The notes beneath the pieces were generated by a model. The model saw nothing but the letters and a program-made list of their open reading frames with translations, was not told where the DNA came from and made no database searches. From Eubacterium maltosivorans (lineage in GTDB: Bacteria; Bacillota; Clostridia; Eubacteriales; Eubacteriaceae): 64,000 nt of DNA. Below are positions 24,877-33,829 of the stretch, one piece after another (position 1 is the stretch's first letter; every line of letters starts with the position of its first letter). Position numbers and translations under genes: made by a program. Location: NCBI RefSeq assembly GCF_002441855.2, contig NZ_CP029487.1, positions 2,914,001 to 2,978,000 of the forward strand. The letters are read 5' to 3'.

Positions 24877-26031
24877 CTAATATTTTCCGTATTCTCGTAC
24901 AAATTGCAGCACCGCTTTCATTTTTTCAGGCTCTGCCTCACTAATGTGGAAAGGCGCTTTATTAAAGCCGAAGTAGAATTGCCCATACGCCATTCCAATA
25001 TCCATAAGCTCTTTGGCCTTATCCAAACATTCCTGAAGTGGGTAATGTGTCAGATAATCCAGTGGATAGGCGCAGGAGACCATGTTTTTTCCTTTAAAAG
25101 CTTCGAGGGTTTTTGTGAAATCCTGATTTTGAATGGCGATGATGACCTTGTCTTTGGGCAGCTCGGCATAATAGTCTAAATACCGGCCATCGCTGTAGTC
25201 TCCCTGAAACTGGAGGTACAGATAGTGCCCCTTTTCTACCAGGGTATCACAAACCTTCTTAAAAGTAGGCCAGAAGAATTTGTCAAAATTCCGAGGGCTG
25301 ATCATAGGCGGCAGGTGCACAAAAGCACAGGCGCAGGACAGGCCGCTTTCATCCGCCGGAAGGGTATTTTCAACATAATCAATCATGACGGGCGCCAGCG
25401 CTTCGCAGGCTGCCTCCAGCTCTTTCTTCCTCCGACGCATATCAAGCGAAATCTGCGTCAGGCCTCTGAGGTGATCTCCGATCAGATCAAAAGGTGCGTA
25501 AAACATGGAGCCGTAATAGATTGGAACCTCATGTTCATACGTAACGGTAAAAAGCTGGTTATAGAAATTTGTCATTTGATTTTTTTCAAAAAGAAGGGTC
25601 TGGGCAATGGCACTTATAGCTTTTTGGTCGTCTTTTCCAATGGCACTGTACATTTTTGGAAGGATATTTTTGATAATACACGCCATGGGGTCAGCAATAA
25701 GCGCAGGATATTCTGTGTCGCTCAGTGCCATAACCTCGGGGTGCTGCATAATGCCATTTTCCCGGTTTTGTATCCATGTCCGGCTTCCTAAAAGAAAGCT
25801 TCTCTGCGGTGGTATCCAGCCAAGGCCAAAGGTGGCATCTATCTCAAAATCTGAAAGCAGCTTTTCATAGGCCTCAATAATTAAGGTGTAATCCCAGCTG
25901 GCCCTCATAAAATCCAGTCCTGCGTATTCACAGGCGTAGCTTGTCTCAAAATCTGCCAGTATGGGGACGTGCGCGGCTGTTTGCCCGCACATGGCATTCT
26001 TAATATTCTGAATGCGTTCTTCATAAATCAT
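24877..26031 (-). CDS. Uroporphyrinogen-decarboxylase-family (MtaA/CmuA-fold) methyltransferase-like protein
   Basis: A 384-residue TIM-barrel protein of the UroD superfamily. Clostridial acetogens use many such proteins as corrinoid-dependent methyltransferases. The region FDLIGDHLRGLTQISLDM (181-198) and the C-terminal FGFNKAPFHIS fit the family. Where MtaA-like enzymes have a zinc-binding H-x-C-G, this protein has QFQG (274-277), so it may not bind zinc in the usual way. First gene of the operon with a 43-residue ORF and EamA, under a promoter region with tandem palindromes and a divergent TetR. AAGGGAGAG precedes the start. Substrate unknown. Confidence 0.8.
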   Translation of the reverse strand: MIYEERIQNIKNAMCGQTAAHVPILADFETSYACEYAGLDFMRASWDYTLIIEAYEKLLSDFEIDATFGLGWIPPQRSFLLGSRTWIQNRENGIMQHPEVMALSDTEYPALIADPMACIIKNILPKMYSAIGKDDQKAISAIAQTLLFEKNQMTNFYNQLFTVTYEHEVPIYYGSMFYAPFDLIGDHLRGLTQISLDMRRRKKELEAACEALAPVMIDYVENTLPADESGLSCACAFVHLPPMISPRNFDKFFWPTFKKVCDTLVEKGHYLYLQFQGDYSDGRYLDYYAELPKDKVIIAIQNQDFTKTLEAFKGKNMVSCAYPLDYLTHYPLQECLDKAKELMDIGMAYGQFYFGFNKAPFHISEAEPEKMKAVLQFVREYGKY

Positions 26032-26047
26032 TTTAATCTCTCCCTTT

Positions 26048-26079
26048 TATTATATGCATATAATATTATATGCATATAA
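26048..26079. promoter_or_regulatory. Tandem palindromic operators of the TetR/UroD-like divergon
   Basis: Two palindromes, TTATATGCATATAA at 26050-26063 (symmetry extending to 26048-26065) and at 26066-26079, have centres 16 bp apart. They lie just upstream of the UroD-like gene and 90 bp before the TetR gene, fitting a TetR operator pair bound on the same DNA face region. Confidence 0.65.
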
Positions 26080-26169
26080 GTTTATAATCTGTTGATATTT
26101 TTGTCAAGTAATTTTTATTTTTTATTTTTTTTACAAAAAATGCATGCTATAATAAACCAGAGGTGAATT

Positions 26170-26889
26170 ATGGCCAATTACAAAAAAGGAACAGAGACAA
26201 AAACAGCGCTATACGACAGCGCGAAGAAGTTTTTTTATACAAAAGGTTACAATGAAACGACCATTAAGGAAATTGTTGAGGACGCCGAATCAAATCCTGG
26301 TTTGTTTGTCTATTATTTTGAGGGAAAAGAGTCGGTTGCCATCAGCATTTTTCGGGAATTTGCAGATGCGATCACTTCTGCGCTTAAGGATATCCTCGTG
26401 CCGTTAGGAGAAAAAGGGGAGGATCTGCTCATTGATATGGTAGAATACCGGGCATATTTTGAGTGCATTAATGCCGGCCCTGAAATTATACGATTTTACA
26501 ATGATATTTCTGAACTCGGCAGCTTTCCAAAGCTGGTCATCAGCTGGATGGATTTCTTTACTCATAAACGTTATAAAGACGGTCTGAGATATGAAACGAA
26601 TCCCATGATTTGTGATAAAACCTATTTTGATGCCGTCGCTTCTCTGACGGCAGGTATGCAGATTCAGTTTTTCAGGGATATTATCCAAAAGAATATTGAT
26701 ATTCCCTATGAGGACGCTGTCGATATGTTTTTAACGGAGTGTTACCGTTTTTTGGTGCCGGATAAAAATCAGGTTCTGGAAAATGTTCGGAAATCCCGTA
26801 AAGTGAACGAGGGGTTAAATTTTGTGGTGAGTGAATACTTTAAGGTGACGGTTGAGAAGAAAAAGCAGAAAATAAAAACACAGCTGTGA
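26170..26889 (+). CDS. TetR-family regulator
   Basis: A 239-residue protein with the TetR helix-turn-helix at residues about 10-57 (ALYDSAKKFFYTKGYNETTI, then PGLFVYYFEGKESVA) and a larger, unassigned ligand-binding domain. It is divergent from the UroD-like/EamA operon and probably represses it through the tandem palindromes between them. GAGGTG precedes the start. The stop codon lies within the terminator hairpin. Confidence 0.9.
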   Translation: MANYKKGTETKTALYDSAKKFFYTKGYNETTIKEIVEDAESNPGLFVYYFEGKESVAISIFREFADAITSALKDILVPLGEKGEDLLIDMVEYRAYFECINAGPEIIRFYNDISELGSFPKLVISWMDFFTHKRYKDGLRYETNPMICDKTYFDAVASLTAGMQIQFFRDIIQKNIDIPYEDAVDMFLTECYRFLVPDKNQVLENVRKSRKVNEGLNFVVSEYFKVTVEKKKQKIKTQL

Positions 26890-26911
26890 GATTTTACAGC
26901 TGTGTTTTTTT
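26874..26911. terminator. Bidirectional terminator between tetR and gntR genes
   Basis: AACACAGCTGT and ACAGCTGTGTT, flanked by A-run and seven T. Confidence 0.9.
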
Positions 26912-26919
26912 ATAATGTT

Positions 26920-27609
26920 TTATTTTACAAAAGATTTCCCATAAAGGTCAATGTTTTCTCCGGCTGCGTAGAGCACGCTTTTTCCAACGGGTTCGTCCTT
27001 CATGGTGTAATAATAGGTGGTAAAACAGAATACCGGGTCATCCCTGTCCACTAACAGTTTATTCTGGATAAAGCGGTTTGGCGTATCCATGGTAATCTCG
27101 AGGACTTTTTTGATTTCAAAACCATCGAGGATTTTGTTGATGGTCAGAAGGTTTTTTTCGGTCATATCCGCCATACTCTCCGGATTATAACGGCCGTTTA
27201 AGAGAAGCGCTGTAATGATATAACAGATAGGGAGAGTGTCGGAATACAGGATCTGGCGCAGCTCCACGGCTTTCATTTCCTGCCGGATCTCACGCATTTT
27301 TATGAGAGAGAGGCTTATGTCCTCAACGCTGATCTCGGTGATCTCCTCGTTAATATTGGCCTGTGGTGCGAAACTGATGAGGTACTGTTCCTTTTCACAT
27401 TCCCGAACAAAGGTCCCTACCCGCTCCACAGCGCTCAGGTAGCCCTTATTGATTAAGGAGGAGATGCTCTTGCGGACTGTGACGATGCTGGTGCTGTACT
27501 TTTTAGCCAGCTCGGCATAGGTGGGGAGCTTTTCTCCAGGCTTCAGGTTGCCGTAATGGATGTCGTCCATAATATCATTGATGATCTGATCGTATATTTT
27601 TACTTTCAT
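26920..27609 (-). CDS. GntR-family regulator with UTRA-type effector domain (second of two)
   Basis: A 229-residue GntR/HutC-type regulator from ATG 27609 (AGGTG 7 nt upstream; an in-frame GTG at 27618 would place the start inside that site). The winged helix is at residues about 5-70 (LKPGEKLPTYAELAKKYSTS, then VTVRKSISSLINKGYL); a UTRA-like ligand domain follows. It is the last gene of the mttB-corrinoid protein-gntR-gntR operon, 21 bp after the first gntR. Two tandem regulators may form a heterodimer or answer to different ligands. Confidence 0.88.
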   Translation of the reverse strand: MKVKIYDQIINDIMDDIHYGNLKPGEKLPTYAELAKKYSTSIVTVRKSISSLINKGYLSAVERVGTFVRECEKEQYLISFAPQANINEEITEISVEDISLSLIKMREIRQEMKAVELRQILYSDTLPICYIITALLLNGRYNPESMADMTEKNLLTINKILDGFEIKKVLEITMDTPNRFIQNKLLVDRDDPVFCFTTYYYTMKDEPVGKSVLYAAGENIDLYGKSFVK

Positions 27610-27630
27610 TGGTGTCACCTGCTTTGGCCT

Positions 27631-28329
27631 TTAGGGCAGATAGGTAATGCCGGTCAGCTTACAGCACTCCTTCCTTATATAAAGCTTGCGCATACCCAGA
27701 GGGTCGTCGTTATCCATGAGGTTTTGGGTAATCTGCATGACGGGCGTATCCTCGGGGATATTCAGCTTTTCCGCGGCCTGGGCGTCACAGCCTGCGGCCT
27801 CGATGTGAATGCGTTCCTGGGTAATGTAAAGATGGTTTCGCTGGTTGACGATTTCGCTGAAGCTGTTGTACTCAAAATCGTCGTTCCAGGGAGAAATGCC
27901 GGGAAAATAAGGAATAAACTGGTTGTCATAGATGACGGGAAGGTCATCCTTGAACAGAAGCCAGTTGATGAGCACAATGCGGGAGTCCGGCGCGACCCGC
28001 AGATGATAAACCAGCTCGATGGTGGGTTTGATGATCTCTGAGCCCAGCAGCTCCACGCGGTTGTAGGGCTCCTTTAAAATGTTTTCAGGCTTTAAGGAGA
28101 GGACAAACTTATCGTTGGTTTTGGCCAGCACATAGTTGCCCTTGCCGGGAATGGTATAGACATAGCCCTCCTCGATAAGGTTACGCAGGGCGTTGCGGAT
28201 GGTGATCCGGCTGACTTTAAATTCCTCGGCCAGGGTGTTCTCCGGCGGCAGCGGTGTATCGGGCAGATAAATGCGCTGCTTGATTTTATTTTTTATTTTA
28301 TCGCAGATTTCGTCGTATTTATAACTTAT
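27631..28329 (-). CDS. GntR-family regulator with no canonical start codon (first of two)
   Basis: The frame encodes a complete GntR winged helix (YDEICDKIKNKIKQRI, LPPENTLAEEFKVSRITIRN in the HTH, then GKGNYVLAKT) followed by a UTRA-like domain ending at TAA 27631. No ATG, GTG or TTG occurs between the upstream in-frame stop and the HTH; the first such codon (28131) would delete the DNA-binding domain. ATA at 28327-28329 lies 8 nt after GGAAGGGGG and would give a 232-residue protein overlapping the end of the corrinoid gene by 11 bp. Either AUA is used, or translation enters by frameshift, or a base is wrong. Confidence 0.75.
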   Translation of the reverse strand: MSYKYDEICDKIKNKIKQRIYLPDTPLPPENTLAEEFKVSRITIRNALRNLIEEGYVYTIPGKGNYVLAKTNDKFVLSLKPENILKEPYNRVELLGSEIIKPTIELVYHLRVAPDSRIVLINWLLFKDDLPVIYDNQFIPYFPGISPWNDDFEYNSFSEIVNQRNHLYITQERIHIEAAGCDAQAAEKLNIPEDTPVMQITQNLMDNDDPLGMRKLYIRKECCKLTGITYLP

Positions 28330-28966
28330 GGGAAACGCCCCCTTCCATCCATTCCTTACAGAGGTTTACGCCTTCGTAAACATCCTTGGTAAAAGCATCG
28401 GCGCCTACGTATGCCACAGCGTCCTTGTGCGTTGACAGGCCGCCGAGGATGATCTTTACTTCATCTCTCAGGTTTTCCTTTACCAGGAGCTCGTTGGTCT
28501 CTTTCATATATTTTACGCCGTTTGCCATGATCGAGCTGATGGCAATCACATCGGGATGGGATTTTTTGGTTTCCTCCACGATTTTTTCCGGCGAGATGTC
28601 AATGCCCAGGTCGATGACCTTAAAGCCGGACATGAGGGCCGCGCTTTTGAAAATGGACTTTCCAATGTCGTGGAGATCGCATTCGATGGTGCATAAAAGA
28701 ATGGTGCCGATAGCCTCTTCGGGATTTTCCTTTTCGAGCTTCAGGCAGTCGAGCTTTAGAATTTCCTCAAAAATAATGCCGGCCATCATGAGGTCGGTGA
28801 CGCCGTAACGTCCAGTTTCAAAGTATTTGCCAACCTCGTCCAGTCCGGCCTGGACGGATTCGATGATCTGCATCTGGGAGGCGCCTTCTTTAACGGCGTA
28901 GCGTACCAGCTTGATGACCTTTTTTTCTTCCAGTTTTTTAACGGCGGTTACGATGGATTCTAGCAA
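28319..28966 (-). CDS. MttC/MtbC-type corrinoid protein
   Basis: A 215-residue methyl carrier. Residues 1-85 form the helical cap (B12-binding_2) and about 88-210 the cobalamin domain. The cobalt-ligand motif D-x-H-x-x-G is present as DLHDIG with His99, followed by the conserved serine stretch ISSIMANG and GGLS. It accepts the methyl group from MttB-type enzymes. It is 15 bp after the 28982-30358 mttB-like gene and is the only corrinoid protein in the window, so it may also serve the other MttB paralogues. The start codon is TTG with AAGGAGG 7 nt upstream. Confidence 0.93.
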   Translation of the reverse strand: MLESIVTAVKKLEEKKVIKLVRYAVKEGASQMQIIESVQAGLDEVGKYFETGRYGVTDLMMAGIIFEEILKLDCLKLEKENPEEAIGTILLCTIECDLHDIGKSIFKSAALMSGFKVIDLGIDISPEKIVEETKKSHPDVIAISSIMANGVKYMKETNELLVKENLRDEVKIILGGLSTHKDAVAYVGADAFTKDVYEGVNLCKEWMEGGVSHKL

Positions 28967-28981
28967 TGGGGGGCCTCCTTT

Positions 28982-30358
28982 TTAATCGATAAATGCTTTG
29001 GGCAGGTAGTCTTCGATGCGTTTTTTCTGCGCATGGGTCAGTGGCGGCGCTGTATAATTTCCAAGCCGCTCATCAATGAGTGCGCTTGTTTCTTCGATAA
29101 TATCCTGCTCTCCGTCTGTGCTTTTAAAGGGATAGGGATGGTAATGCTTTCGGATAAGGCGCAGATTACTCATGTTGATATAGTTATCGGTGCATCCGGT
29201 CTCCTTGATGGCGTCTTTCATCAGGGTTACAGCGTTGACCTCAAAGCCGTTTAAATAATGTTTAACCGTAGCGTACAGGGCTTCGTCCAGGATATATTTA
29301 TTATAATTGACAGTGTTTAGAGAATCCTCCATGCCAAAGGCATGCATCATGCAGTCGATGCCGGAAAACAGGCAGGAAAAAAGGTTCATGAAGCTCTCGG
29401 CGCCGCTCTGGTAGTCCAGGTACTTGGAGTCTGTAAAGACACCGCCGGACCGGACAGGAATCTTATAAAACCGGCCCATTTCTGCTGCGGCCATGGTAAA
29501 GAGCGCAGTGGTTGGCTCGCCGGGGGAAGCGTCTGCGTTAAATGGATTCACGCCAAAAAGCGGGAAGCCGTAGACAATGGGAAGGCCCGGCCGCACCATT
29601 TGAGCCAGAATAATACCAGCCAGCACGGCGGCATTGCTGATCAGGAAGTTGGAAGTTGGCAGAGGCGGTGCGGTCAGCCCGCTGAGTCCGCTGCCGCAGG
29701 CCACCATCAGGGGCTGATTTTCCTCTCCGTGTACCAGAATGACATCGGCGGTGCCCTCTCCCATGATCAGCGGTGCGGAGATATTGATATTGCCGATGAG
29801 GAGATTGCTGTCCTGGGAGTCCCAGTATTCTCTGGCAAAACGAATGCTTTCACGTGCCGACGGGCCGCTCTGGGTCATGGAAAAGGCAGGCTTATCGGAA
29901 TATTTGAGGCACATGGCCATTTTATATTTTTCTCTGAAATCAATGGGAACATCCATGGGCTCAAGAACATAGGGACAGGCCATGCTCATCAGTCTGCTTG
30001 TCTGGTTGAGCTTTGTAAAATTGATAAAGTCTTCACGTCCCGCCAAATGGCTGACATTGTTCTTCTTTGCATAGGTGGCGCCGTAGGGCGGCATGGTGCA
30101 GGTAGTACCGTCGCCCACGGTTACACGGTGACCGGGTGTGTTAAAGGTAAAGGAGGAAGGCACGTCGACAAGACGGTCTTCTACGATTTTGGGCGGAAGA
30201 AAGACCTTTTTGCCTTCTACCTTTGCACCGTTTTTTTTAAAGGTGCTTCTTGCTTTTTCAGAATGAACAACAATACCTGTGTTTTCCAAAATATCCAGAG
30301 AATATTCATGAATTTGCTGGCACTCTTCTTTTTCAGAAAATGAATAGCGTAATTTCAT
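28982..30358 (-). CDS. MttB-superfamily methyltransferase, non-pyrrolysine, operon with corrinoid protein
   Basis: A 458-residue MttB-type protein without an in-frame amber codon. Family features include the N-terminal LDILENTGIVVHSEKARSTF-like region, MTQSGPSARES, and the C-terminal DYLPKAFID. It is more distant from the 3731 and 30463 products than they are from each other. The methyl acceptor is almost certainly the corrinoid protein encoded directly downstream. The substrate is unknown; a quaternary amine is likely by analogy with characterised non-pyrrolysine MttB proteins of E. limosum. AAGGAAGG precedes the start. Confidence 0.9.
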   Translation of the reverse strand: MKLRYSFSEKEECQQIHEYSLDILENTGIVVHSEKARSTFKKNGAKVEGKKVFLPPKIVEDRLVDVPSSFTFNTPGHRVTVGDGTTCTMPPYGATYAKKNNVSHLAGREDFINFTKLNQTSRLMSMACPYVLEPMDVPIDFREKYKMAMCLKYSDKPAFSMTQSGPSARESIRFAREYWDSQDSNLLIGNINISAPLIMGEGTADVILVHGEENQPLMVACGSGLSGLTAPPLPTSNFLISNAAVLAGIILAQMVRPGLPIVYGFPLFGVNPFNADASPGEPTTALFTMAAAEMGRFYKIPVRSGGVFTDSKYLDYQSGAESFMNLFSCLFSGIDCMMHAFGMEDSLNTVNYNKYILDEALYATVKHYLNGFEVNAVTLMKDAIKETGCTDNYINMSNLRLIRKHYHPYPFKSTDGEQDIIEETSALIDERLGNYTAPPLTHAQKKRIEDYLPKAFID

Positions 30359-30389
30359 GGGTGACCTTCCTTTTAAGTATAACCGGGTA

Positions 30390-30429
30390 ACAAAATAAAA
30401 TCTGATACCACTAATGATACCAGATTTTA
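30390..30429 (-). terminator. Probable terminator of the second mttB-like gene
   Basis: TAAAATCTG and CAGATTTTA form a 9-bp stem with a 16-nt loop and a T-rich minus-strand tail. It is AT-rich and moderate in strength, so some read-through into 30358 is possible. Confidence 0.5.
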
Positions 30430-30462
30430 TCCGAAAAATGAATACTATATATAGAGGGTTAA

Positions 30463-31920
30463 TTAAAACTTTTCGTCTTCAGGCAGATAACGGTTCAGGA
30501 TATCCTTCTGAGTCTTGGTTAAGTCAGGTAATGTATAGCTTGCGACACGTTCTTCTACTTCTTTGCTGGCGCGCTCGCGGAGATCGCCGATTTCATCGAA
30601 GATCGGCTGTGGGTTGCCGGCCTGGCGGTTAAAGAGTTTGGTCAGCCAATGTTCCTGACGGTATTCTTTCGGCGTTCTTCCGGAGAGGTAATTGCCAAGA
30701 GGACCGGCTTTCTTGATGGCGTCAAATACTTTTTCGGCCTTGACGTCAGAGATGTCGATGCCTCTGTTGAGGCGCAGTAAAATACGGTTGACTTCTTCGT
30801 CAAGAACAAATTTTTCATAGCTTCCCAGTGCATAGGCCTGGAGAATACCGGCATGGTTCAGAACAAAGTCGGATTTTCCGAGATAGGTGGTCATGAGGAT
30901 CATGAAGCTTTCAACACCGGCCTGATAGTCTGGTTTTAAGGAGTCTGTACCGGCAATACCGGTTCTTACTGGCAGCTGGTAGTAGCGGCCAAGAGCCAGA
31001 GAGGCCATCTGGATGAGCTGGGCTTCCGGCGCACCGATGGAGCAGGCTACGCTGCGCATATCGGTAGCGGTAGAAACGGTACCGTAGATAACAGGGTTTC
31101 CAGGGTTGATCAGCTGAGTTAAAACGATACCGGCCAGAATGGTCGCGTTATTCTGGATAACAGAACCGAGAAGTGCTGCCGGTGCGGTCAGGTTGGTCAT
31201 AGAGCAGGTGATGATGGTAACCGGCTGTCCTTCTTCAACCAGCCCCATGATATTGTCAAGAACTTCATAGGAATAGCCGAGTGGCGACAGTGCACAGGTA
31301 TTGGTTAAGAGCACCGGGCGGTCCCAGATGTCATAGAATTCTTTATAAAGCTTTGCGATGTCCTTGGCTTCCTGTTTTAAACTTTTGCCCCGGACGTTCA
31401 TGCTGTTGGCGACATTGCCGTAGGTTGGTTTCTGAGAATATTTCAGGCACATGGCGACCTGAGGCAGATAGAAATCTTCTTTGGTCTTGTCCAGATCTGG
31501 TGTATCGTATGCGGAGTTGTTGACAAAGTCAGTGACATCGCTGGTATCCATTAATTTCAGGAATTTAACCATGTCGTCTTTTTGCGCAACGCGGTATTCG
31601 TCATCTTCAAATAAGAATTTCGGTGGTCCGTAGCAGCCAACTGTTTTTGGCTTATAGCGTTCGCCGATTTTGGTTTCGCCGGCAGCGGTATAAACGGTAA
31701 AGGTTTTGGGTGCGGTTTCGAGCGCCTTGTTTAACAGGTCTTCATCGATCTTTACAATGCTGCCTTCAACGGTAGCGCCGTGCTTTTTAAAGATTTCCAG
31801 TGCTTCTGGACAGTCGAAGGAAACCCCTACTTCCTTCAAAACTCTCAGCGAGTATTCGTGTAATAATTCAACATCTCTGGTAGAAACATATTTGTCATAA
31901 AATCTTCTGTTAACGTACAT
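30463..31920 (-). CDS. MttB-superfamily methyltransferase, close paralogue of 3731-5188
   Basis: A 485-residue protein, same length as the 3731-5188 product and clearly its paralogue (identical over long stretches such as GCYGPP, TPDLDKT and SGRTPKEYRQEH). No amber codon interrupts the frame. It is divergent from a BCCT and an MFS transporter, and its promoter has the same operator type as the 3.7-kb locus. The BCCT transporter beside it suggests a betaine- or carnitine-like substrate. GGAGG precedes the ATG. Confidence 0.92.
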   Translation of the reverse strand: MYVNRRFYDKYVSTRDVELLHEYSLRVLKEVGVSFDCPEALEIFKKHGATVEGSIVKIDEDLLNKALETAPKTFTVYTAAGETKIGERYKPKTVGCYGPPKFLFEDDEYRVAQKDDMVKFLKLMDTSDVTDFVNNSAYDTPDLDKTKEDFYLPQVAMCLKYSQKPTYGNVANSMNVRGKSLKQEAKDIAKLYKEFYDIWDRPVLLTNTCALSPLGYSYEVLDNIMGLVEEGQPVTIITCSMTNLTAPAALLGSVIQNNATILAGIVLTQLINPGNPVIYGTVSTATDMRSVACSIGAPEAQLIQMASLALGRYYQLPVRTGIAGTDSLKPDYQAGVESFMILMTTYLGKSDFVLNHAGILQAYALGSYEKFVLDEEVNRILLRLNRGIDISDVKAEKVFDAIKKAGPLGNYLSGRTPKEYRQEHWLTKLFNRQAGNPQPIFDEIGDLRERASKEVEERVASYTLPDLTKTQKDILNRYLPEDEKF

Positions 31921-31940
31921 GGTACACCTCCAAATTTAAT

Positions 31941-31959
31941 AAATACATGTATTTCACAA
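31941..31959. promoter_or_regulatory. Operator copy 3 (AAATACATGTATTT)
   Basis: The perfect palindrome AAATACATGTATTT (31941-31954) followed by CACAA lies at the predicted start point of the mttB-like gene. ACATGTATTTCACAA is repeated exactly at 32173-32187. Confidence 0.65.
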
Positions 31960-31962
31960 GCT

Positions 31963-31991
31963 CAATATATCACGATATGGAAAGGTTGTCA
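31963..31991 (-). promoter_or_regulatory. Promoter of the second mttB-like gene
   Basis: TTGACA and TATATT with a 17-bp spacer on the minus strand, directly upstream of operator copy 3. Confidence 0.65.
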
Positions 31992-32129
31992 ATACAAAAA
32001 ACTAGAAAAATATAAAAATTTTGATAAATTTGAGGGTTTAAAGTGGGTTGTTTAGTAAAAAACAGCGGTTTTCTTCTATAGAAGCCTTAGAGAAACATCG
32101 TAAAAAATAGAAAATAATTATTTTTTTGG

Positions 32130-32187
32130 TTGACGTTTCTAATGAAATCGTGTTATACTTCGTTTATAAAAGACATGTATTTCACAA
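32130..32187 (+). promoter_or_regulatory. BCCT promoter and operator copy 4
   Basis: TTGACG (32130-32135), 18 bp, TATACT (32154-32159), then ACATGTATTTCACAA at 32173-32187, i.e. just downstream of the start point. The rest of the 332-bp gap 31921-32252 is AT-rich with no gene. Confidence 0.65.
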
Positions 32188-32252
32188 ATAGCATGCTTTT
32201 TTACAGAAGCATTTCGATCGTCGTTGTTGTTTATCTCAGAATGGAGGCAATT

Positions 32253-33770
32253 ATGAAAAAGATATTTGAGTCTGTAGATAAAACAATTTTTTTGGTAGCC
32301 GGAAGTATCACTTTGTTACTTGCCATTGTCAGCATTGTTTTTACCGAACAGGTCGCAAGCATATTTTCTGGTATTTTTAATTTCTTTACGAGCACACTGG
32401 GGTTTGCCTATATTGGCTTTGCGCTCTTTGTAATTGTCGCCTGTTTGTTTGTCTCTTTCAGCAAATATGGAAAAATACGTCTGGGCGGAGATGATGAAAA
32501 ACCTGAGTACAGCAACATCAGCTGGTTTTCGATGATTTTTGCGGCAGGCATGGGCATTGGCCTGGTATTCTGGAGTGTGGCGGAGCCCATGAACCATTTT
32601 ATGGTGCCGCCCTTTGCCGATCCGCAGACGCCAGAGGCGGCTGTGGAAGCGCTCCAGTATACTTTTCTGCACTGGGGAGTGCATCCCTGGGCATTATATG
32701 CAGCGGTCGCGCTGCCCATGGCCTACTTTCATTTCAGAAAGGGTCTGCCGCTTCTGGTGAGCTCGTCCTTCTACCCATTCCTTGGTGATAAGGCGCTGAA
32801 AGGCGGGTTTTCAAAAGGAATTGACACCTTTACAGTTATTTTGATTCTGATTGGCGTGGCCACATCCTTTGGGCTGGGAGCGCTGCAGATTCAGAGCGGT
32901 CTGGAATTTGTTTTCCATATCTCAGGCGGAACGCTGCTGGCGGTGGTGATTGTTGTTATCTGCACGGTTCTGTTTGTGATTTCCTCGACAGCAGGCATTG
33001 ACCGGGGTATGAAGCTTCTCAGCAATACCAATACGGTCATTGTGTTTGCCGTTATGCTGTTTGTCCTGCTTGTGGGACCGACGCTGTATATCTTTAATAT
33101 TACGCTGGAGAGTATCGGCGATTATATTTTTAAATTTATTCCCATGAGCTTTTTCACCGATGCTAACGGCACCGTGGCGGCTCATACGGGTGAAAACTGG
33201 ATCGGTAACTGGACTGTCTTTTACTGGGCATGGTGGATTACCTGGACCCCCTTTGTGGGCAGCTTTATTGCCAAGATTTCAAAAGGGCGCACAATCCGGG
33301 AATTTGTCCTCGCTATTTTGGGTGTTCCAACCATCATGAGCTGTATCTGGTTTGGTATTATGGGCGGCACCGGCCTTAATATGGAGCTTACAAATCCTGG
33401 CAGCGTGATTCAGAACGGCGCTGTGGATACGAACAGCTCCGTGTTTCAGATGCTCAGCAATCTGCCGCTGTCCGGTGTTATTTCTGTCCTTGTCATGCTG
33501 TCCCTGCTGGTCTTTTTCCTGACCTCGGCTGATGCGGGTGTGCAGGTCGTGAGCACCATGAGCTCCAGGGGCAGAGAAAATTCTCAGAAGCTAATCAAGG
33601 TCATCTGGGGTGTGATCTTGGGCTTGCTTGCTATTATGTTTATCGTGACCGGAGGGCTTTCTGCGGTGCAGTCATTGTCCTTTGCTTTCAGTTTCCCGTT
33701 CTTGATTATTATCTGCCTGATGATGGCGGGATTTTTCAAGTATCTTAAAAAAGAGGAATTGGATGAGTAA
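32253..33770 (+). CDS. BCCT-family betaine/carnitine/choline transporter
   Basis: A 505-residue membrane protein with about 12 helices. WSVAEPMNHF and the family signature around FYWAWWITWTPFVGSFIAK (helix 8) identify the BCCT family, which imports quaternary amines with Na+ or H+ or by exchange. The frame is open upstream to 32130, but GGAGG at 32243-32247 fixes the start at 32253. It is 59 bp upstream of an MFS gene and divergent from an MttB-type gene, a layout that fits uptake of the methyl donor. Confidence 0.95.
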   Translation: MKKIFESVDKTIFLVAGSITLLLAIVSIVFTEQVASIFSGIFNFFTSTLGFAYIGFALFVIVACLFVSFSKYGKIRLGGDDEKPEYSNISWFSMIFAAGMGIGLVFWSVAEPMNHFMVPPFADPQTPEAAVEALQYTFLHWGVHPWALYAAVALPMAYFHFRKGLPLLVSSSFYPFLGDKALKGGFSKGIDTFTVILILIGVATSFGLGALQIQSGLEFVFHISGGTLLAVVIVVICTVLFVISSTAGIDRGMKLLSNTNTVIVFAVMLFVLLVGPTLYIFNITLESIGDYIFKFIPMSFFTDANGTVAAHTGENWIGNWTVFYWAWWITWTPFVGSFIAKISKGRTIREFVLAILGVPTIMSCIWFGIMGGTGLNMELTNPGSVIQNGAVDTNSSVFQMLSNLPLSGVISVLVMLSLLVFFLTSADAGVQVVSTMSSRGRENSQKLIKVIWGVILGLLAIMFIVTGGLSAVQSLSFAFSFPFLIIICLMMAGFFKYLKKEELDE

Positions 33771-33829
33771 TGCCGTTGTCGTCAAAGAACGAACGGGGCT
33801 GATTGTTTGTTAAATTTGGAGGGGTAATT

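Noticed and set aside
32130-32252. 41-residue N-terminal extension of the BCCT transporter
   Set aside because: The segment overlaps the promoter and operator; the strong GGAGG site and a normal first helix support 32253.
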